Source: an uncultured Marinicella sp.
GTDB lineage: Bacteria > Pseudomonadota > Gammaproteobacteria > Xanthomonadales > Marinicellaceae
Direction: 5' to 3'
DNA: 50,135 nt
NCBI GenBank assembly: GCA_937942365.1
Contig: CALDFB010000170.1
Coordinates: forward strand, 1-50,135
Shown: piece by piece, positions 10,313-20,027 of the stretch
Layout of the letters: each line of letters begins with the position of its first letter
How positions within the stretch are numbered: position 1 is the first letter of the stretch
Position numbers and translations under genes: made by a program
Notes under the pieces: model-generated
What the model was told of the DNA's origin: nothing
The model's database searches: none
What the model saw: only the letters and a program-made list of their open reading frames with translations

Positions 10313-13300
10313 ATGAATAACTTAAGCTGGGATTTAAGAAAAATCCTGAAAATAACTGCCTTAGGGGGCCTGACACTCGGTTCCACTTTAGTCAGTGGCT
10401 ATCAAGCCAATACCACGATGCCTTTGGCATCACCCAGTTCAATTGAGCTCAATCAATCACAGCCCAACCAAGAGAAGTCTGTGGCAAAAGCCGATACCAT
10501 TCAACTCTATGCGGATGTGGTTGAGCCAGGCGCACTGTATGTACACAAAACTGATAACCAGATTTGGTTGTGGGTGATCAAAGGAGAATATGATGACTCA
10601 GTGGTTCGTTTACACAGCGTTTTAGAGGTTCCAAATACATATCAACCAGTTAAGGTCAACATCATTGTTGAAGGCATCAGCAGTGTTTTTTATTCTGATC
10701 AGTTGTTGTCTAATGCAACCGCAACGAACACCAGTTATTCGGTCACCGGTGAATTTGAACGTGGGCGAGTCATACTGCCTATGGACGGCAGAGTTTTTAA
10801 TCCTATGTTGAACGTACGTCAAAGAGAGCACAAACCCCTGTCTTACTTTGATGGAGTTACTGAAATATTTAACCAACAAATGGCCATTTATGACCAAGCA
10901 GCAGAAGTTAAAGAACAGCAACAAGTACACAGTGATGAATTTGTAGTCAACACCAGTCAGTTATTAGAGGACTACACCAATGCTGTATTGCACTTAAGTG
11001 AAGCAGGTGAGCAACTGTTAACCAATAATCATGAGGAGGCAATGGAAGTAGTGGAGATTGGCACCAGCCAAATAGAACAAGACTTACAAGCTGCCGATGA
11101 GATCAAAGAAGAAATGATGGTTTACATAAGCAAAAACAGAAGACAGACTGCACATTACTTCTCTTGTATAGAGACTGGTGGCGTTAAACTAGAAAACGAC
11201 ATCAATGATTTTGAATTAATTGCTGATGCTTATGAAGAAGAAAGCGATGACTCTGATCCACTTGAAGACCCTTTAGATGATTTATCAGAAGCCGAAGAAA
11301 TCAAATACGATGAAGCACAAGAATCGATGCATAACTGTGTGGGCACAGAAACATCAATTGAACAAATGGCTGAATACTCACCAACTGTTGATATTGCTGA
11401 AGAAGGTCAGTACCAAGAGGTGGAACAGTACGAAGTCAAAGCACTTGAAATCTTGGCCCAAGCTGAAGCTTTTGGAACACAGGCTTACAACAAAGGCTAT
11501 TCGTTTGCTGATACAGCAACTGCCTTGGTTAATGTCGATAGATTAGCCAGCTTTGAACATGCGTTTGACGCCTGGATCAGTCCTGCTTTCTTATCTGGTG
11601 AAGGCTTCTCCAATGAACAAACAAACAAGACATGGGACAGTCGAAAAAAAGTAACCAAACCAATTGATCTCGAACAAGCCAATGAAAAAATGGCAGAAAC
11701 TTTGTGTGAAGATTATACAAATTTTGACATTGAGTTTGATGTGTTCGGTGTAGGTGTAGTTATTGGTACACCATTAGATGACAGCATTAAAACTGGTAAC
11801 GAAGCCAACTTAGTGGTGACTTTACAAGGTGATGACTGTATTGAAACTCACGATGGTGTTGACTTTGTATTCGCTGGACCTGATGAAGATAAGATTTTTG
11901 GTGGTGATCATCATGATTTCTTGATTGGTGGAAAAGACGACGATGAAATTCATGGGAGCGCTGGAAAAACTTACAGCTGGGGCACTGGCAATGTCGATAT
12001 TGGAAACTTGATTTTAGGTGCTGGTGGTGACGACAAGTTATTTGGCGGTGAAGATGATGCTGACAAAGGTGAAGATGGCATAGTAGCCACTGAAGGGTTC
12101 ACTGACATAATCCTTGGTGATTTGTGGTACACCGGTGACCCTGGTAAAGACACCATCAAAGGTGAACGTGGCATCGATTTTATTTTTGGTGAACAAGGTG
12201 ATGATACCCTCAGTAACGCCAAAACTGGCGCCATTAATTTATACGGAATCAACTTTAAGTTGGGTAGTTTCTTTTTTGGTGGAACTGGCGACGATAACAT
12301 CACAGGTTCAGATTCAACCGGTGCAGGACTTACCCAACTGTTAGGAGACTTTATTTTTGGCAGCCAAGGCAAAGACACGGCCAGCGGCAAAGGCGGCTTT
12401 GATTTCATTTTTGGTGGCGCAGACAACGACACCCTATCAGGTGGCAAGTATTTCGATTTAGTTTTTGGTAACCAAAACGATGACACAGTGAGTGGAAACG
12501 AGGGCGCTGATCTGGTCTCAGGTGATACCGGTAATGACAAAGTATACGGTAACGATGGTGCGTTTGACTTATTACTTGGCGGTGTTGGTACAGATGCCAT
12601 GTATGGAGGCGATGGTGTGGACTTGATCTTTGGTAGTCAAGACAGTGATCGAATTGAAGGCAATGATTCAGTGGATTTGATTTTTGGTGGTGCAGCTGCA
12701 GATACTGTTAATGGCGGTAATGGCGTTGACATTATTTTTGGCAGTCAGGGTTCTGACTTTTTATACGGTAATGATGGTGTAGACATTATTTTTGGTGGTG
12801 ATGATCCTGATTATATATCTGGTGGTGGATCTACAGATGTCATATTCGGTAATGAAAATGGCGAGGGCACTAAACGTGATTTATTGTATGGCAATGATGG
12901 CGTAGACATTATATTCGGAAACCGTGGTGACGATTACATCAATGGTGGTGCAGCAACAGATGTTTTATTTGGTAACAGTGACAACGATGAAATCGTGGGC
13001 GGTGATGATGTAGATATCATTTTTGGTAACTCAGGTGATGATGATTTATCTGGCGAAAATGGTACCGACGTGGTATTCGGAAATACCGGCAATGACACCA
13101 TTTCGGGTGGCGGCTCAACCGATGTGTTATTTGGTAATACAGGCTGTGATGTCATTTCTGGAGATGGCTCAACCGATGTATTATTTGGCAACAGTGGCTC
13201 AGATAGAATCTTGGGCGGTGATGGAACCGATGTGGTCTTTGGTAACTCTGGCAATGACATGATTTATGGCGACTCTGGTACCGACGTTCTATTTGGTAAT

Positions 13301-13843
13301 TCAGATAATGATTATATCAGCGCTGGCTCTGGCACCAACATCACTTTTGGCAACAGTGGAAACGATCACATCATCGGTGGTGATAACAAAGACATCATTT
13401 GGGGTAACAGCGGTAATGATTATATTGCTGGTGGTTCTGACAAAGATTTCATTTGGGGCAACCGCGGCCATGACACCATCGACGGTGGTAGCAGCGGTGA
13501 CATTATTTTTGGTAACCGAGACAATGATTTGATCAATGCCGGAAGTGGTACTGATTGGATTTGGGGCAACCGAGGTAATGATCGCATTCGTGGCTTGTCT
13601 GGTAAAAACAGAATCTGGGGCAACCGCGGAAATGATACTTTGGATGGCTATTTATCAGGTAGTGATACCAAAGATAAATTGCGAGGTAACCGCAACAGTG
13701 ACACGCTAACGGGAAATAGTTCCAATGATCGTGATAAATTACGCGGTGGCTGGGGCAGTGACACAAAAATGCGTAATGTCACTTTATTACCTGCCAGTTT
13801 GTTTAATGAGCCTAATTATCCAGTTCCATCTTGTCTGCAGTGA
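10313..13843 (+). CDS. RTX-like calcium-binding repeat protein (large, secreted/surface)
   Basis: Start ATG at 10313 (14th codon of the listed ORF) after GAGGGTACTAAAA. Acidic N-terminal half, then long tandem array of GNxGNDxIxGGxGTDVxF repeats (about 11840-13770). Confidence 0.88.
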   Translation: MNNLSWDLRKILKITALGGLTLGSTLVSGYQANTTMPLASPSSIELNQSQPNQEKSVAKADTIQLYADVVEPGALYVHKTDNQIWLWVIKGEYDDSVVRLHSVLEVPNTYQPVKVNIIVEGISSVFYSDQLLSNATATNTSYSVTGEFERGRVILPMDGRVFNPMLNVRQREHKPLSYFDGVTEIFNQQMAIYDQAAEVKEQQQVHSDEFVVNTSQLLEDYTNAVLHLSEAGEQLLTNNHEEAMEVVEIGTSQIEQDLQAADEIKEEMMVYISKNRRQTAHYFSCIETGGVKLENDINDFELIADAYEEESDDSDPLEDPLDDLSEAEEIKYDEAQESMHNCVGTETSIEQMAEYSPTVDIAEEGQYQEVEQYEVKALEILAQAEAFGTQAYNKGYSFADTATALVNVDRLASFEHAFDAWISPAFLSGEGFSNEQTNKTWDSRKKVTKPIDLEQANEKMAETLCEDYTNFDIEFDVFGVGVVIGTPLDDSIKTGNEANLVVTLQGDDCIETHDGVDFVFAGPDEDKIFGGDHHDFLIGGKDDDEIHGSAGKTYSWGTGNVDIGNLILGAGGDDKLFGGEDDADKGEDGIVATEGFTDIILGDLWYTGDPGKDTIKGERGIDFIFGEQGDDTLSNAKTGAINLYGINFKLGSFFFGGTGDDNITGSDSTGAGLTQLLGDFIFGSQGKDTASGKGGFDFIFGGADNDTLSGGKYFDLVFGNQNDDTVSGNEGADLVSGDTGNDKVYGNDGAFDLLLGGVGTDAMYGGDGVDLIFGSQDSDRIEGNDSVDLIFGGAAADTVNGGNGVDIIFGSQGSDFLYGNDGVDIIFGGDDPDYISGGGSTDVIFGNENGEGTKRDLLYGNDGVDIIFGNRGDDYINGGAATDVLFGNSDNDEIVGGDDVDIIFGNSGDDDLSGENGTDVVFGNTGNDTISGGGSTDVLFGNTGCDVISGDGSTDVLFGNSGSDRILGGDGTDVVFGNSGNDMIYGDSGTDVLFGNSDNDYISAGSGTNITFGNSGNDHIIGGDNKDIIWGNSGNDYIAGGSDKDFIWGNRGHDTIDGGSSGDIIFGNRDNDLINAGSGTDWIWGNRGNDRIRGLSGKNRIWGNRGNDTLDGYLSGSDTKDKLRGNRNSDTLTGNSSNDRDKLRGGWGSDTKMRNVTLLPASLFNEPNYPVPSCLQ
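11840..13770 (+). repeat. Coding tandem repeat region, 18-aa (54-nt) period built from two 9-aa RTX-type nonapeptides
   Basis: Alternating units such as FGNSGNDMI-YGDSGTDVL-FGNSDNDYI; regular period clearest from about 12600 to 13640. Confidence 0.85.
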
Positions 13844-13859
13844 TGCAGTTGGTGATATA

Positions 13860-13890
13860 AAAGAGGGGCCTTTAGGGGCCTTTCTTTATT
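13860..13890 (+). terminator. Rho-independent terminator-like hairpin downstream of the RTX-like gene
   Basis: AAAGAGGGGCC-TTTAGG-GGCCTTTCTTT: 11-bp stem with two G-U pairs, then T-rich. Confidence 0.65.
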
Positions 13891-14046
13891 TCAAAACCAT
13901 TAAAATATGACATCCCAAACCACTGATTTTAAAACATATATTTTTAATGTTCCCGGTTTGTTCCCGTGTTTTTACCCTGCTAGGAATGTGGGCCAAGGTA
14001 TAATTAAATTCATACTCACTTTATATCAACCTCAGAGGTAATAAAC

Positions 14047-14553
14047 ATGTCACATAAAACAGCACAAATCTTGAACTCTATTTCTTTGTTATCATTTGGA
14101 TTACTTGTCTTGACTACTGATGTGTTGGCTCATCAAGATGCTTCAGATCCTGATTTTTGTTCAGATAATGACAAAATTGAAATTGGCACTGTATCCTTAA
14201 ATGGCAGTTCGTTAGAAAATTTATTGAAAGATAAACCTGTAGACTGCCCTATTGGAGTCAAAGAACTTCGTGATAGGAGTAGCCGAGTAAATAAGGAACT
14301 TCATCAATATGTAGGCGAAGTAATGATTAACAGGAATCCAACGATGAAGCGTCATGATTGGTTTGACAGTCAACCCGCTCAATATGCTTATGCATATGCC
14401 AGTTGTGTATGTGCCAGCTTGGCTAACCAAGATTATGAACCCAATGAAATCAGACCAATGATCATAAGTCCTGAAATCCTATTGAACGAAAACCACCATG
14501 TAGATTACAACCTAGAAGATGGCATTGAGTTTTCCTGTCATGTGTGCAAATAA
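14047..14553 (+). CDS. Hypothetical secreted protein, 168 aa
   Basis: ATG preceded by CAGAGG, signal peptide ending VLAHQ; Cys-containing C-terminus FSCHVCK. Confidence 0.65.
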   Translation: MSHKTAQILNSISLLSFGLLVLTTDVLAHQDASDPDFCSDNDKIEIGTVSLNGSSLENLLKDKPVDCPIGVKELRDRSSRVNKELHQYVGEVMINRNPTMKRHDWFDSQPAQYAYAYASCVCASLANQDYEPNEIRPMIISPEILLNENHHVDYNLEDGIEFSCHVCK

Positions 14554-14583
14554 ACAAATAAATCAGGTTCAAATGAGCGCGAT

Positions 14584-16809
14584 TTAAATGCCAGTAGAAA
14601 TGGCTTTTAAGTTAACCATAAAAACCTCTAAGCGCTCATTGAGGTATTTCCTTTGCTCAAAACTGAGTTTGCACTCAGCTAATATGTAATGACTGGTTTT
14701 TACCACTGATCTCCATCGCGGTGTTTGGGGAAGGGACTTCAAATTGAAATATCGATCCATGGCTCGGGTTCGTAAACGCCCATCATCTATGGTGACTTTC
14801 CATACACCACTTTGTTCAGCTAAACTGATTCGGTCACCTTGCGTATCTTTGCGCCAAACTTCCAAATTACTGTTCATTAAATCAACCATGGTCTTGCGGT
14901 ATGCTTGGCTTAAATCATCCACTCCTGAGTCAGCCAGTTTAAGTTTTTGGTCGATTTGAAAAATCAAATCTTTGGTTAACACACTGTTGTTATTTTTCAG
15001 TGCATTTAACTTGTTCATGATGTTATCAACTTGATTACTGTTTTCTATCAAGAGATAACTTTCCGTTGGCTTTTGTGGGGCAGACTGGTCTAACTGTATT
15101 GAAAAAACTATGGTGTTATCCATGTTTAACATCACACTGATCCACATGGGAACTTGTTTTGTTTCATCGATATGAAGCGGAACAAATTGTTGCTCTGGCA
15201 GATCATCCTTGTTAAACGTAATCGCTTGAATACTTGCCTGAAAAACAGGTAAAAAAGTAGCTAAGTGTTCGTGACTTGTTGATCCTACAGGTAACTCAAA
15301 TAACTGTCGAAATGCCGAGTTCATGTAAGTGATGCAATATGCCTGGTCAATACAAACCAGTGGCTCACTGACATCTTTAAAAAAGCTTTCAAAACGTTTT
15401 TGGGGCGCTTTAAACTCATTCAATCGATTGCGGTGATAGTTTATCTGACTTAATAACTGCTTTCTTTCTGTTGCTTTCTTTTTAATGAACCAAGCCACAG
15501 AAAGTGCAGAAAATGCAGCCAATAATAAAATGGAAATAACCACCAATCGCTGTTTTTTTATCTGTAATTCTTGAATTTCATTGTTCTTTTGTAAGAGACT
15601 GACGTTTTTTTGTTGTTGCTGTAACTCAATTTCATTTTGCAGGTACTTAATACCAGTATCATACGTTTGCTTGAGGTTATTTTCATGTGACAAAATAAAT
15701 TGTTTCAAGTAACTCAATGCTGCTGTGTCATTTCCTTGGGCATCATTGATATCACTTAATAGTCGATAAAAAAGGCTGGTTTGCTCGCTATTCTTGGTTT
15801 CCAATGCCAAATTCAAGCCCTCAATGGCTTGTTCTTCTGCTGTTGTATAAGCAGATTGTGCGAGATATATCTCGGCATAAACTTCATACCTTAATAATTT
15901 TTGATCAGATGTGATTGAATCTATGTTCTTGGTTTGGTTTATGGCTTGGTATGCCAACTGAGTCTGATCGTTCTGCAAATATGTCATTGCCAGGTTGCAT
16001 CGGGTTTCAAACAACAACAACTCATTATCAGGTAAGGACTCGTTTTGGATAATGGACTGTTGTAGTATTTCAATGGCTTGTTCAGTATCACCCATTCGAC
16101 TTAATGAATTGGCTATTTGGTCTCTGATATGTATGAGTTGTTCTTTACTGTCGAAATCTTGTTGGTTGACTTTTTCAAAAATTGTCAATGATCTGCGATA
16201 AAAAGTAACTGCAGAATCATATTTCTCCATCAACAGATAGACATTGGCAATGTTGTAAAGTGATTTTGCGATTTCTAAATCAACACCGAGTGTTTCTTTG
16301 ATTTTGAGGCTTTGTCGATATGACGACAATGAATCTGCATATCGTGATTGAGCCTTATAAACGACGCCTAAATCATTTAAACTCATTGAAAGTGCCAGCA
16401 GATCTTGCTGAACCTCCGCAATATCAAAAGCTTTTTGAAACATTTGTAAAGCTTGAGAATAGGCTTTTAAATGGTGATGGTTTATTCCTAACTGTCTGAG
16501 TAATCGATGCCTCACCATAAATTGATTGGTTAATTCAGGGCGTTGTTGCTCCATTGCTAACAAAAACAAATTGCTCTTTTCGTAATTTTGTCTTTTTTGG
16601 TAAAGCTCAGCTATTGCAAAACCGGCTTCAATCCATTTTTCAGGTGTTTCATCAGTAGCAAGTTTTTCAATAATTTTCAAACAGTTATCTAGGGTATTGG
16701 ATACATCTGAATTATCCATGCAGTCTTCATATTCGACTGCGTGAACACTCAAAGTAAAGTAGCACATCAAAACAATGAATATTTTTTTTAAATGATCAGT
16801 TTGTTCCAT
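14584..16809 (-). CDS. TPR-repeat sensor-like protein with TM segment, coiled coil, PAS-like domain and conserved C-terminal domain
   Basis: Probable start MEQTDHLKKIFIVLMCYFTLSVHA (codon 49 of the listed ORF) gives a clean signal peptide; TPRs, TM VISILLLAAFSALSVAWFI, PAS-like ...DVSEPLVCIDQAYCITYMNSAFRQLF, C-terminus RLRTRAMDRYFNLKSLPQTPRWRSVV. Confidence 0.75.
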   Translation of the reverse strand: MEQTDHLKKIFIVLMCYFTLSVHAVEYEDCMDNSDVSNTLDNCLKIIEKLATDETPEKWIEAGFAIAELYQKRQNYEKSNLFLLAMEQQRPELTNQFMVRHRLLRQLGINHHHLKAYSQALQMFQKAFDIAEVQQDLLALSMSLNDLGVVYKAQSRYADSLSSYRQSLKIKETLGVDLEIAKSLYNIANVYLLMEKYDSAVTFYRRSLTIFEKVNQQDFDSKEQLIHIRDQIANSLSRMGDTEQAIEILQQSIIQNESLPDNELLLFETRCNLAMTYLQNDQTQLAYQAINQTKNIDSITSDQKLLRYEVYAEIYLAQSAYTTAEEQAIEGLNLALETKNSEQTSLFYRLLSDINDAQGNDTAALSYLKQFILSHENNLKQTYDTGIKYLQNEIELQQQQKNVSLLQKNNEIQELQIKKQRLVVISILLLAAFSALSVAWFIKKKATERKQLLSQINYHRNRLNEFKAPQKRFESFFKDVSEPLVCIDQAYCITYMNSAFRQLFELPVGSTSHEHLATFLPVFQASIQAITFNKDDLPEQQFVPLHIDETKQVPMWISVMLNMDNTIVFSIQLDQSAPQKPTESYLLIENSNQVDNIMNKLNALKNNNSVLTKDLIFQIDQKLKLADSGVDDLSQAYRKTMVDLMNSNLEVWRKDTQGDRISLAEQSGVWKVTIDDGRLRTRAMDRYFNLKSLPQTPRWRSVVKTSHYILAECKLSFEQRKYLNERLEVFMVNLKAISTGI

Positions 16810-17156
16810 CGGATGAAAACTTAGAGCCATGTTTAAAGAATCAGGGTCAAATACTGTAACATAAGTTAAATCCAGTATTCTAGAACTGTAACCATCATGA
16901 GTCTTAATATATTTGCGTACATTCAAAGGATGGTTAATAAGAATCACTTTCAACCTTTGGTATTTTTAAGTTCAGAATAACAAACCGATCATTTATTTCT
17001 TTTTGTTAAATCAAATAGTCATGCATTTCTTCACTGGTAAGTGCCTATTTTATTGATTGAGAAAGACCTATATCAAGTCAAGAGTGAGCTCCTTTATGAG
17101 TGGTGATTACTCTGAATCCGAAACTTGAATTCAGAGTATTTTAATGAAATATATCT

Positions 17157-17543
17157 TTATTCAACCATACAAAATGCATTCAGTTTATTGCCGTCAAGGT
17201 CACGAAAATACCCCGCATAAAAACCTTTGTTCGCCTCTTCAGGACGGAAACCAGGCTTTCCTTCGCAGGTTCCACCTAACTCGATTGCTTTTTGGTAAAA
17301 GGCATCCACTTTCTCTGGAGACTCCATAAATAGAGCCACCATCACCCCATTACCCACCGTTGCTGCTTCCTTATTAAATGGAATAGAAATCATTAATGCT
17401 GACTCCTCTGGTGCTGGTGACCAGGCCACGAAATAATTATCTTCTTCCATAAACCTACCAACGCCAATAGATTTAAATAATTCATCATAGTAAGCAACAG
17501 CCCGTGGCAAATTGTTAGTTCCCAAAGATACGTAACCAATCAT
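17157..17543 (-). CDS. VOC family (glyoxalase/bleomycin resistance-like) protein
   Basis: MIGYVSLGTNNLPRAVAYYDELFKSIG ... GFYAGYFRDLDGNKLNAFCMVE typical of VOC proteins. Confidence 0.92.
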   Translation of the reverse strand: MIGYVSLGTNNLPRAVAYYDELFKSIGVGRFMEEDNYFVAWSPAPEESALMISIPFNKEAATVGNGVMVALFMESPEKVDAFYQKAIELGGTCEGKPGFRPEEANKGFYAGYFRDLDGNKLNAFCMVE

Positions 17544-17665
17544 GTTTTTTCTCCTGTCATCAATTATTGTTAAAATGTCACTTTAACAGATGACTGCTGA
17601 CAACATGGTGTCAGCAGTGTTTTGTTAAGCTGTTGTTATTCAAACAAGGTGAAATATACATTACT

Positions 17666-18355
17666 ATGAGACGAGCTGATAGGTTGATCAAAATCACGCA
17701 CTTCCTGCGGCAAAGACGACAGGCTGTCACCGCAGCACATGTGGCAGAATCTTTTGGCATATGTAAACGCACCGTTTACCGTGATATCCAATGCTTGATG
17801 GACAATGGAGTGCCTATCAGAGGAGAAGCCGGCGTTGGGTATACCATTGACAAACAATTTTACTTGCCTCCAATTACTTTTGATCCAGATGAGTTAGAAG
17901 CCATCGGGCTAGGTATCAGTATGGTGCGTCAGTGGACAGATAATCAGTTTGCAGAAAAGGCAATCAGCGCATTTGAAAAAATTGAAGCGATCTTACCTGC
18001 TTCTTTACAGGGTGAACTCAAACAGATCACCACCTATGCCGTTCCTACCCGCCTTCCTGTTCCCTGGAGTGTGAGCTTTTCTGAGCTGCGTGATCACATC
18101 CGTAAGAGACGTAAAGTAGAGATTCAATATATCGATGATAAAAAACAACAAACCACTCGAACCCTGCGTCCATTGGCTTTATTTTTTTTCAACCCGGTTT
18201 GGTTATTGGCTGGCTGGTGCGAGAAACGTGAAGACTTCAGGAACTTTCGCTTAGATCGAATTCAAGATTTGGTGGTCAAAGATGAGCGCTTCGAAGATGA
18301 TCCAAGTAAAAACTTGTCTGCGTATTTAACCCAGATCAATGCATGCAATGACTAG
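17666..18355 (+). CDS. YafY-like HTH-11/WYL domain transcriptional regulator
   Basis: MRRADRLIKITHFLRQRRQAVTAAHVAESFGICKRTVYRDIQCLMDNGVPIRGEAGVGY plus C-terminal WYL region (TRTLRPLALFFFNPVWLLAGWCEKREDFRNFRLDRI). ATG at 17666 preferred over the listed TTG at 17633. Confidence 0.93.
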   Translation: MRRADRLIKITHFLRQRRQAVTAAHVAESFGICKRTVYRDIQCLMDNGVPIRGEAGVGYTIDKQFYLPPITFDPDELEAIGLGISMVRQWTDNQFAEKAISAFEKIEAILPASLQGELKQITTYAVPTRLPVPWSVSFSELRDHIRKRRKVEIQYIDDKKQQTTRTLRPLALFFFNPVWLLAGWCEKREDFRNFRLDRIQDLVVKDERFEDDPSKNLSAYLTQINACND

Positions 18356-18465
18356 GCATAATGCAACCAATTATCCTATTTTAAGATTATTCATCCGTTT
18401 GCAAAAAAGTACGTAAAGTGCAGCCCTTATAATATGGATATATTAATGAATTCATCAAAACACTT

Positions 18466-18487
18466 ATCTACCTACTGAAAGATAGAT
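18466..18487. promoter_or_regulatory. Putative TetR operator site 1
   Basis: ATCTACCTACTGAAAGATAGAT, flanking the -35 of the tetR promoter; matches the two other sites. Confidence 0.55.
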
Positions 18488-18488
18488 G

Positions 18489-18516
18489 TTGACAAAACAT
18501 AGAATACAGCTATAAT
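18489..18516 (+). promoter_or_regulatory. Sigma70-type promoter of the tetR gene
   Basis: TTGACA (18489-18494) - 16 nt - TATAAT (18511-18516), both exact consensus hexamers. Confidence 0.7.
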
Positions 18517-18532
18517 CTACCTATTGATAGAT
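18515..18532. promoter_or_regulatory. Putative TetR operator site 2, overlapping the -10
   Basis: ATCTACCTATTGATAGAT, inverted repeat. Confidence 0.6.
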
Positions 18533-18545
18533 ATATTTAACAAAT

Positions 18546-19118
18546 ATGGCAGAATTAAATAATACAGCACACCGGGTTTTAGATGTTGCCGAACGTTATA
18601 CTCAAACACACGGTTTTAATGCATTCAGCTATAAAGACTTGCAGAACGAAGTTGGTGTAAAAACCTCCAGCATTCACTACTATTTCCCCACCAAGCAAGA
18701 CTTGGCTCTTAAAATGGTGGAACGCTATATAGACCGTTTTAATGCATCACTGAACTCAATATCTAACGAGCAAAGCATCGGCCTAAAGCGCTTAGATAAA
18801 TTAGCTCAAGTGTACGTTGACGTTGTCAAACAAGGTAAATTTTGTATGTGTGGTATGTTAGCCAGTGATATCTTATCTCTGCCAGAAGCTGTTAAGAGCA
18901 AACTTTGTGATTTTTTTCAAATGATTGAAGATTGGATAGCAGAAGCCATTGAACTGGGCATAGCGCAAGATGATGTCACTGAGTCAATTGATATAAAAAC
19001 AACTGCTGCTCATTATTTAGCCTCATTAGAAGGGGGTATGTTGATTGCACGTACCAAGAATGAGCCGGCTTATTTAAAAGCCATCACCACAGAGGTATTA
19101 GTCCTGATTAAACGCTGA
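18546..19118 (+). CDS. TetR/AcrR family transcriptional regulator
   Basis: N-terminal TetR HTH: RVLDVAERYTQTHGFNAFSYKDLQNEVGVKTSSIHYYFPTKQDLALKMVERY. Confidence 0.95.
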   Translation: MAELNNTAHRVLDVAERYTQTHGFNAFSYKDLQNEVGVKTSSIHYYFPTKQDLALKMVERYIDRFNASLNSISNEQSIGLKRLDKLAQVYVDVVKQGKFCMCGMLASDILSLPEAVKSKLCDFFQMIEDWIAEAIELGIAQDDVTESIDIKTTAAHYLASLEGGMLIARTKNEPAYLKAITTEVLVLIKR

Positions 19119-19157
19119 ATATATTAAAAATTATTACCATTAATTAACCAATCAGTC

Positions 19158-19178
19158 AGGTGCAATGTGCACCTTTTT
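19158..19178 (+). terminator. Terminator-like hairpin between tetR and the SDR gene
   Basis: AGGTGCA-ATG-TGCACCT followed by TTTT. Confidence 0.5.
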
Positions 19179-19191
19179 ATAACAACCATTT

Positions 19192-19209
19192 ATCTACCTA
19201 TTAGTAGAT
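19192..19209. promoter_or_regulatory. Putative TetR operator site 3 upstream of the SDR gene
   Basis: ATCTACCTATTAGTAGAT, perfect 6-bp arms (ATCTAC/GTAGAT), same motif as sites 1 and 2. Confidence 0.6.
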
Positions 19210-19229
19210 ATACATAATATGAGAACATT

Positions 19230-20003
19230 ATGATGAAACCAAATCAAACAGCATTATTAATCGGCGGTTCTAAAGGCATGGCCTTAGACACAGCTCAACG
19301 TTTAGCCAATAACGGCGTAAATCTGATTCTTATTGCTCGCAGCGAGCAGGGATTAAACCAAGCCAAAGAAACCATTGCAAAAACCAGCAATGTTTCCATT
19401 GAAACCAGAGCCCTCGACTTATACGATCAAGTTGCAGTTAACGATTTAATCAAAAACATAGAAGGTGAAGACAGACACATTAATTATTTGGTTAATGCCG
19501 CCGGTTACTTTAAACCCACCACCTTTCTCGAGCATTCTCGTGATGATTATCGGATTCAGTTGGATATCAATGAGTCCATGTTTTTTATTACCCAAGCTGT
19601 GGCAAAAAATATGAAAGCCAATGGTGGTGGATCTATCGTAAATATTGGTTCAATGTGGGCTAAGCAAGCCATCAAAGCCACACCTTCGTCCGCCTATTCG
19701 ATGGCCAAAGCAGGTTTACATTCATTAACCCAACATCTGGCTATGGAATTGGCAGACGATAACATTCGCGTTAATGCGGTATCTCCTGCTGTGGTATTAA
19801 CTACCATATATAAAGCTTTCATTGAAGAAGATCAAATTCCAGAAGCGTTGGCAGGCTTTAATGAATTTCACCCAATTGGCCGAATTGGCCAAACTAAAGA
19901 CGTGGCAAGTGTGATTGAATTTTTACTGTCTGATGAAGCCAGCTGGGTAACAGGGGCAATTTGGGACGTTGATGGTGGTGTCATTGCTGGACGCAACGTT
20001 TAA
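19230..20003 (+). CDS. SDR family oxidoreductase
   Basis: [60 protein letters not shown]-terminal [12 protein letters not shown]. Confidence 0.94.
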   Translation: MMKPNQTALLIGGSKGMALDTAQRLANNGVNLILIARSEQGLNQAKETIAKTSNVSIETRALDLYDQVAVNDLIKNIEGEDRHINYLVNAAGYFKPTTFLEHSRDDYRIQLDINESMFFITQAVAKNMKANGGGSIVNIGSMWAKQAIKATPSSAYSMAKAGLHSLTQHLAMELADDNIRVNAVSPAVVLTTIYKAFIEEDQIPEALAGFNEFHPIGRIGQTKDVASVIEFLLSDEASWVTGAIWDVDGGVIAGRNV

Positions 20004-20027
20004 CATATAATATCAAAGGAGCATACC

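Noticed and set aside
12600-13640. Regularly spaced repeats that could suggest a CRISPR or satellite array
   Set aside because: The 54-nt period is in frame and explained by coding RTX-type nonapeptides; no identical repeats with unique spacers.
11971-13766. Antisense Pro/Ser-rich ORFs (e.g. 11971-12600, 12934-13260, 13420-13623)
   Set aside because: They are shadow frames of the Gly/Asp-rich RTX repeats; low-complexity and no start signals.
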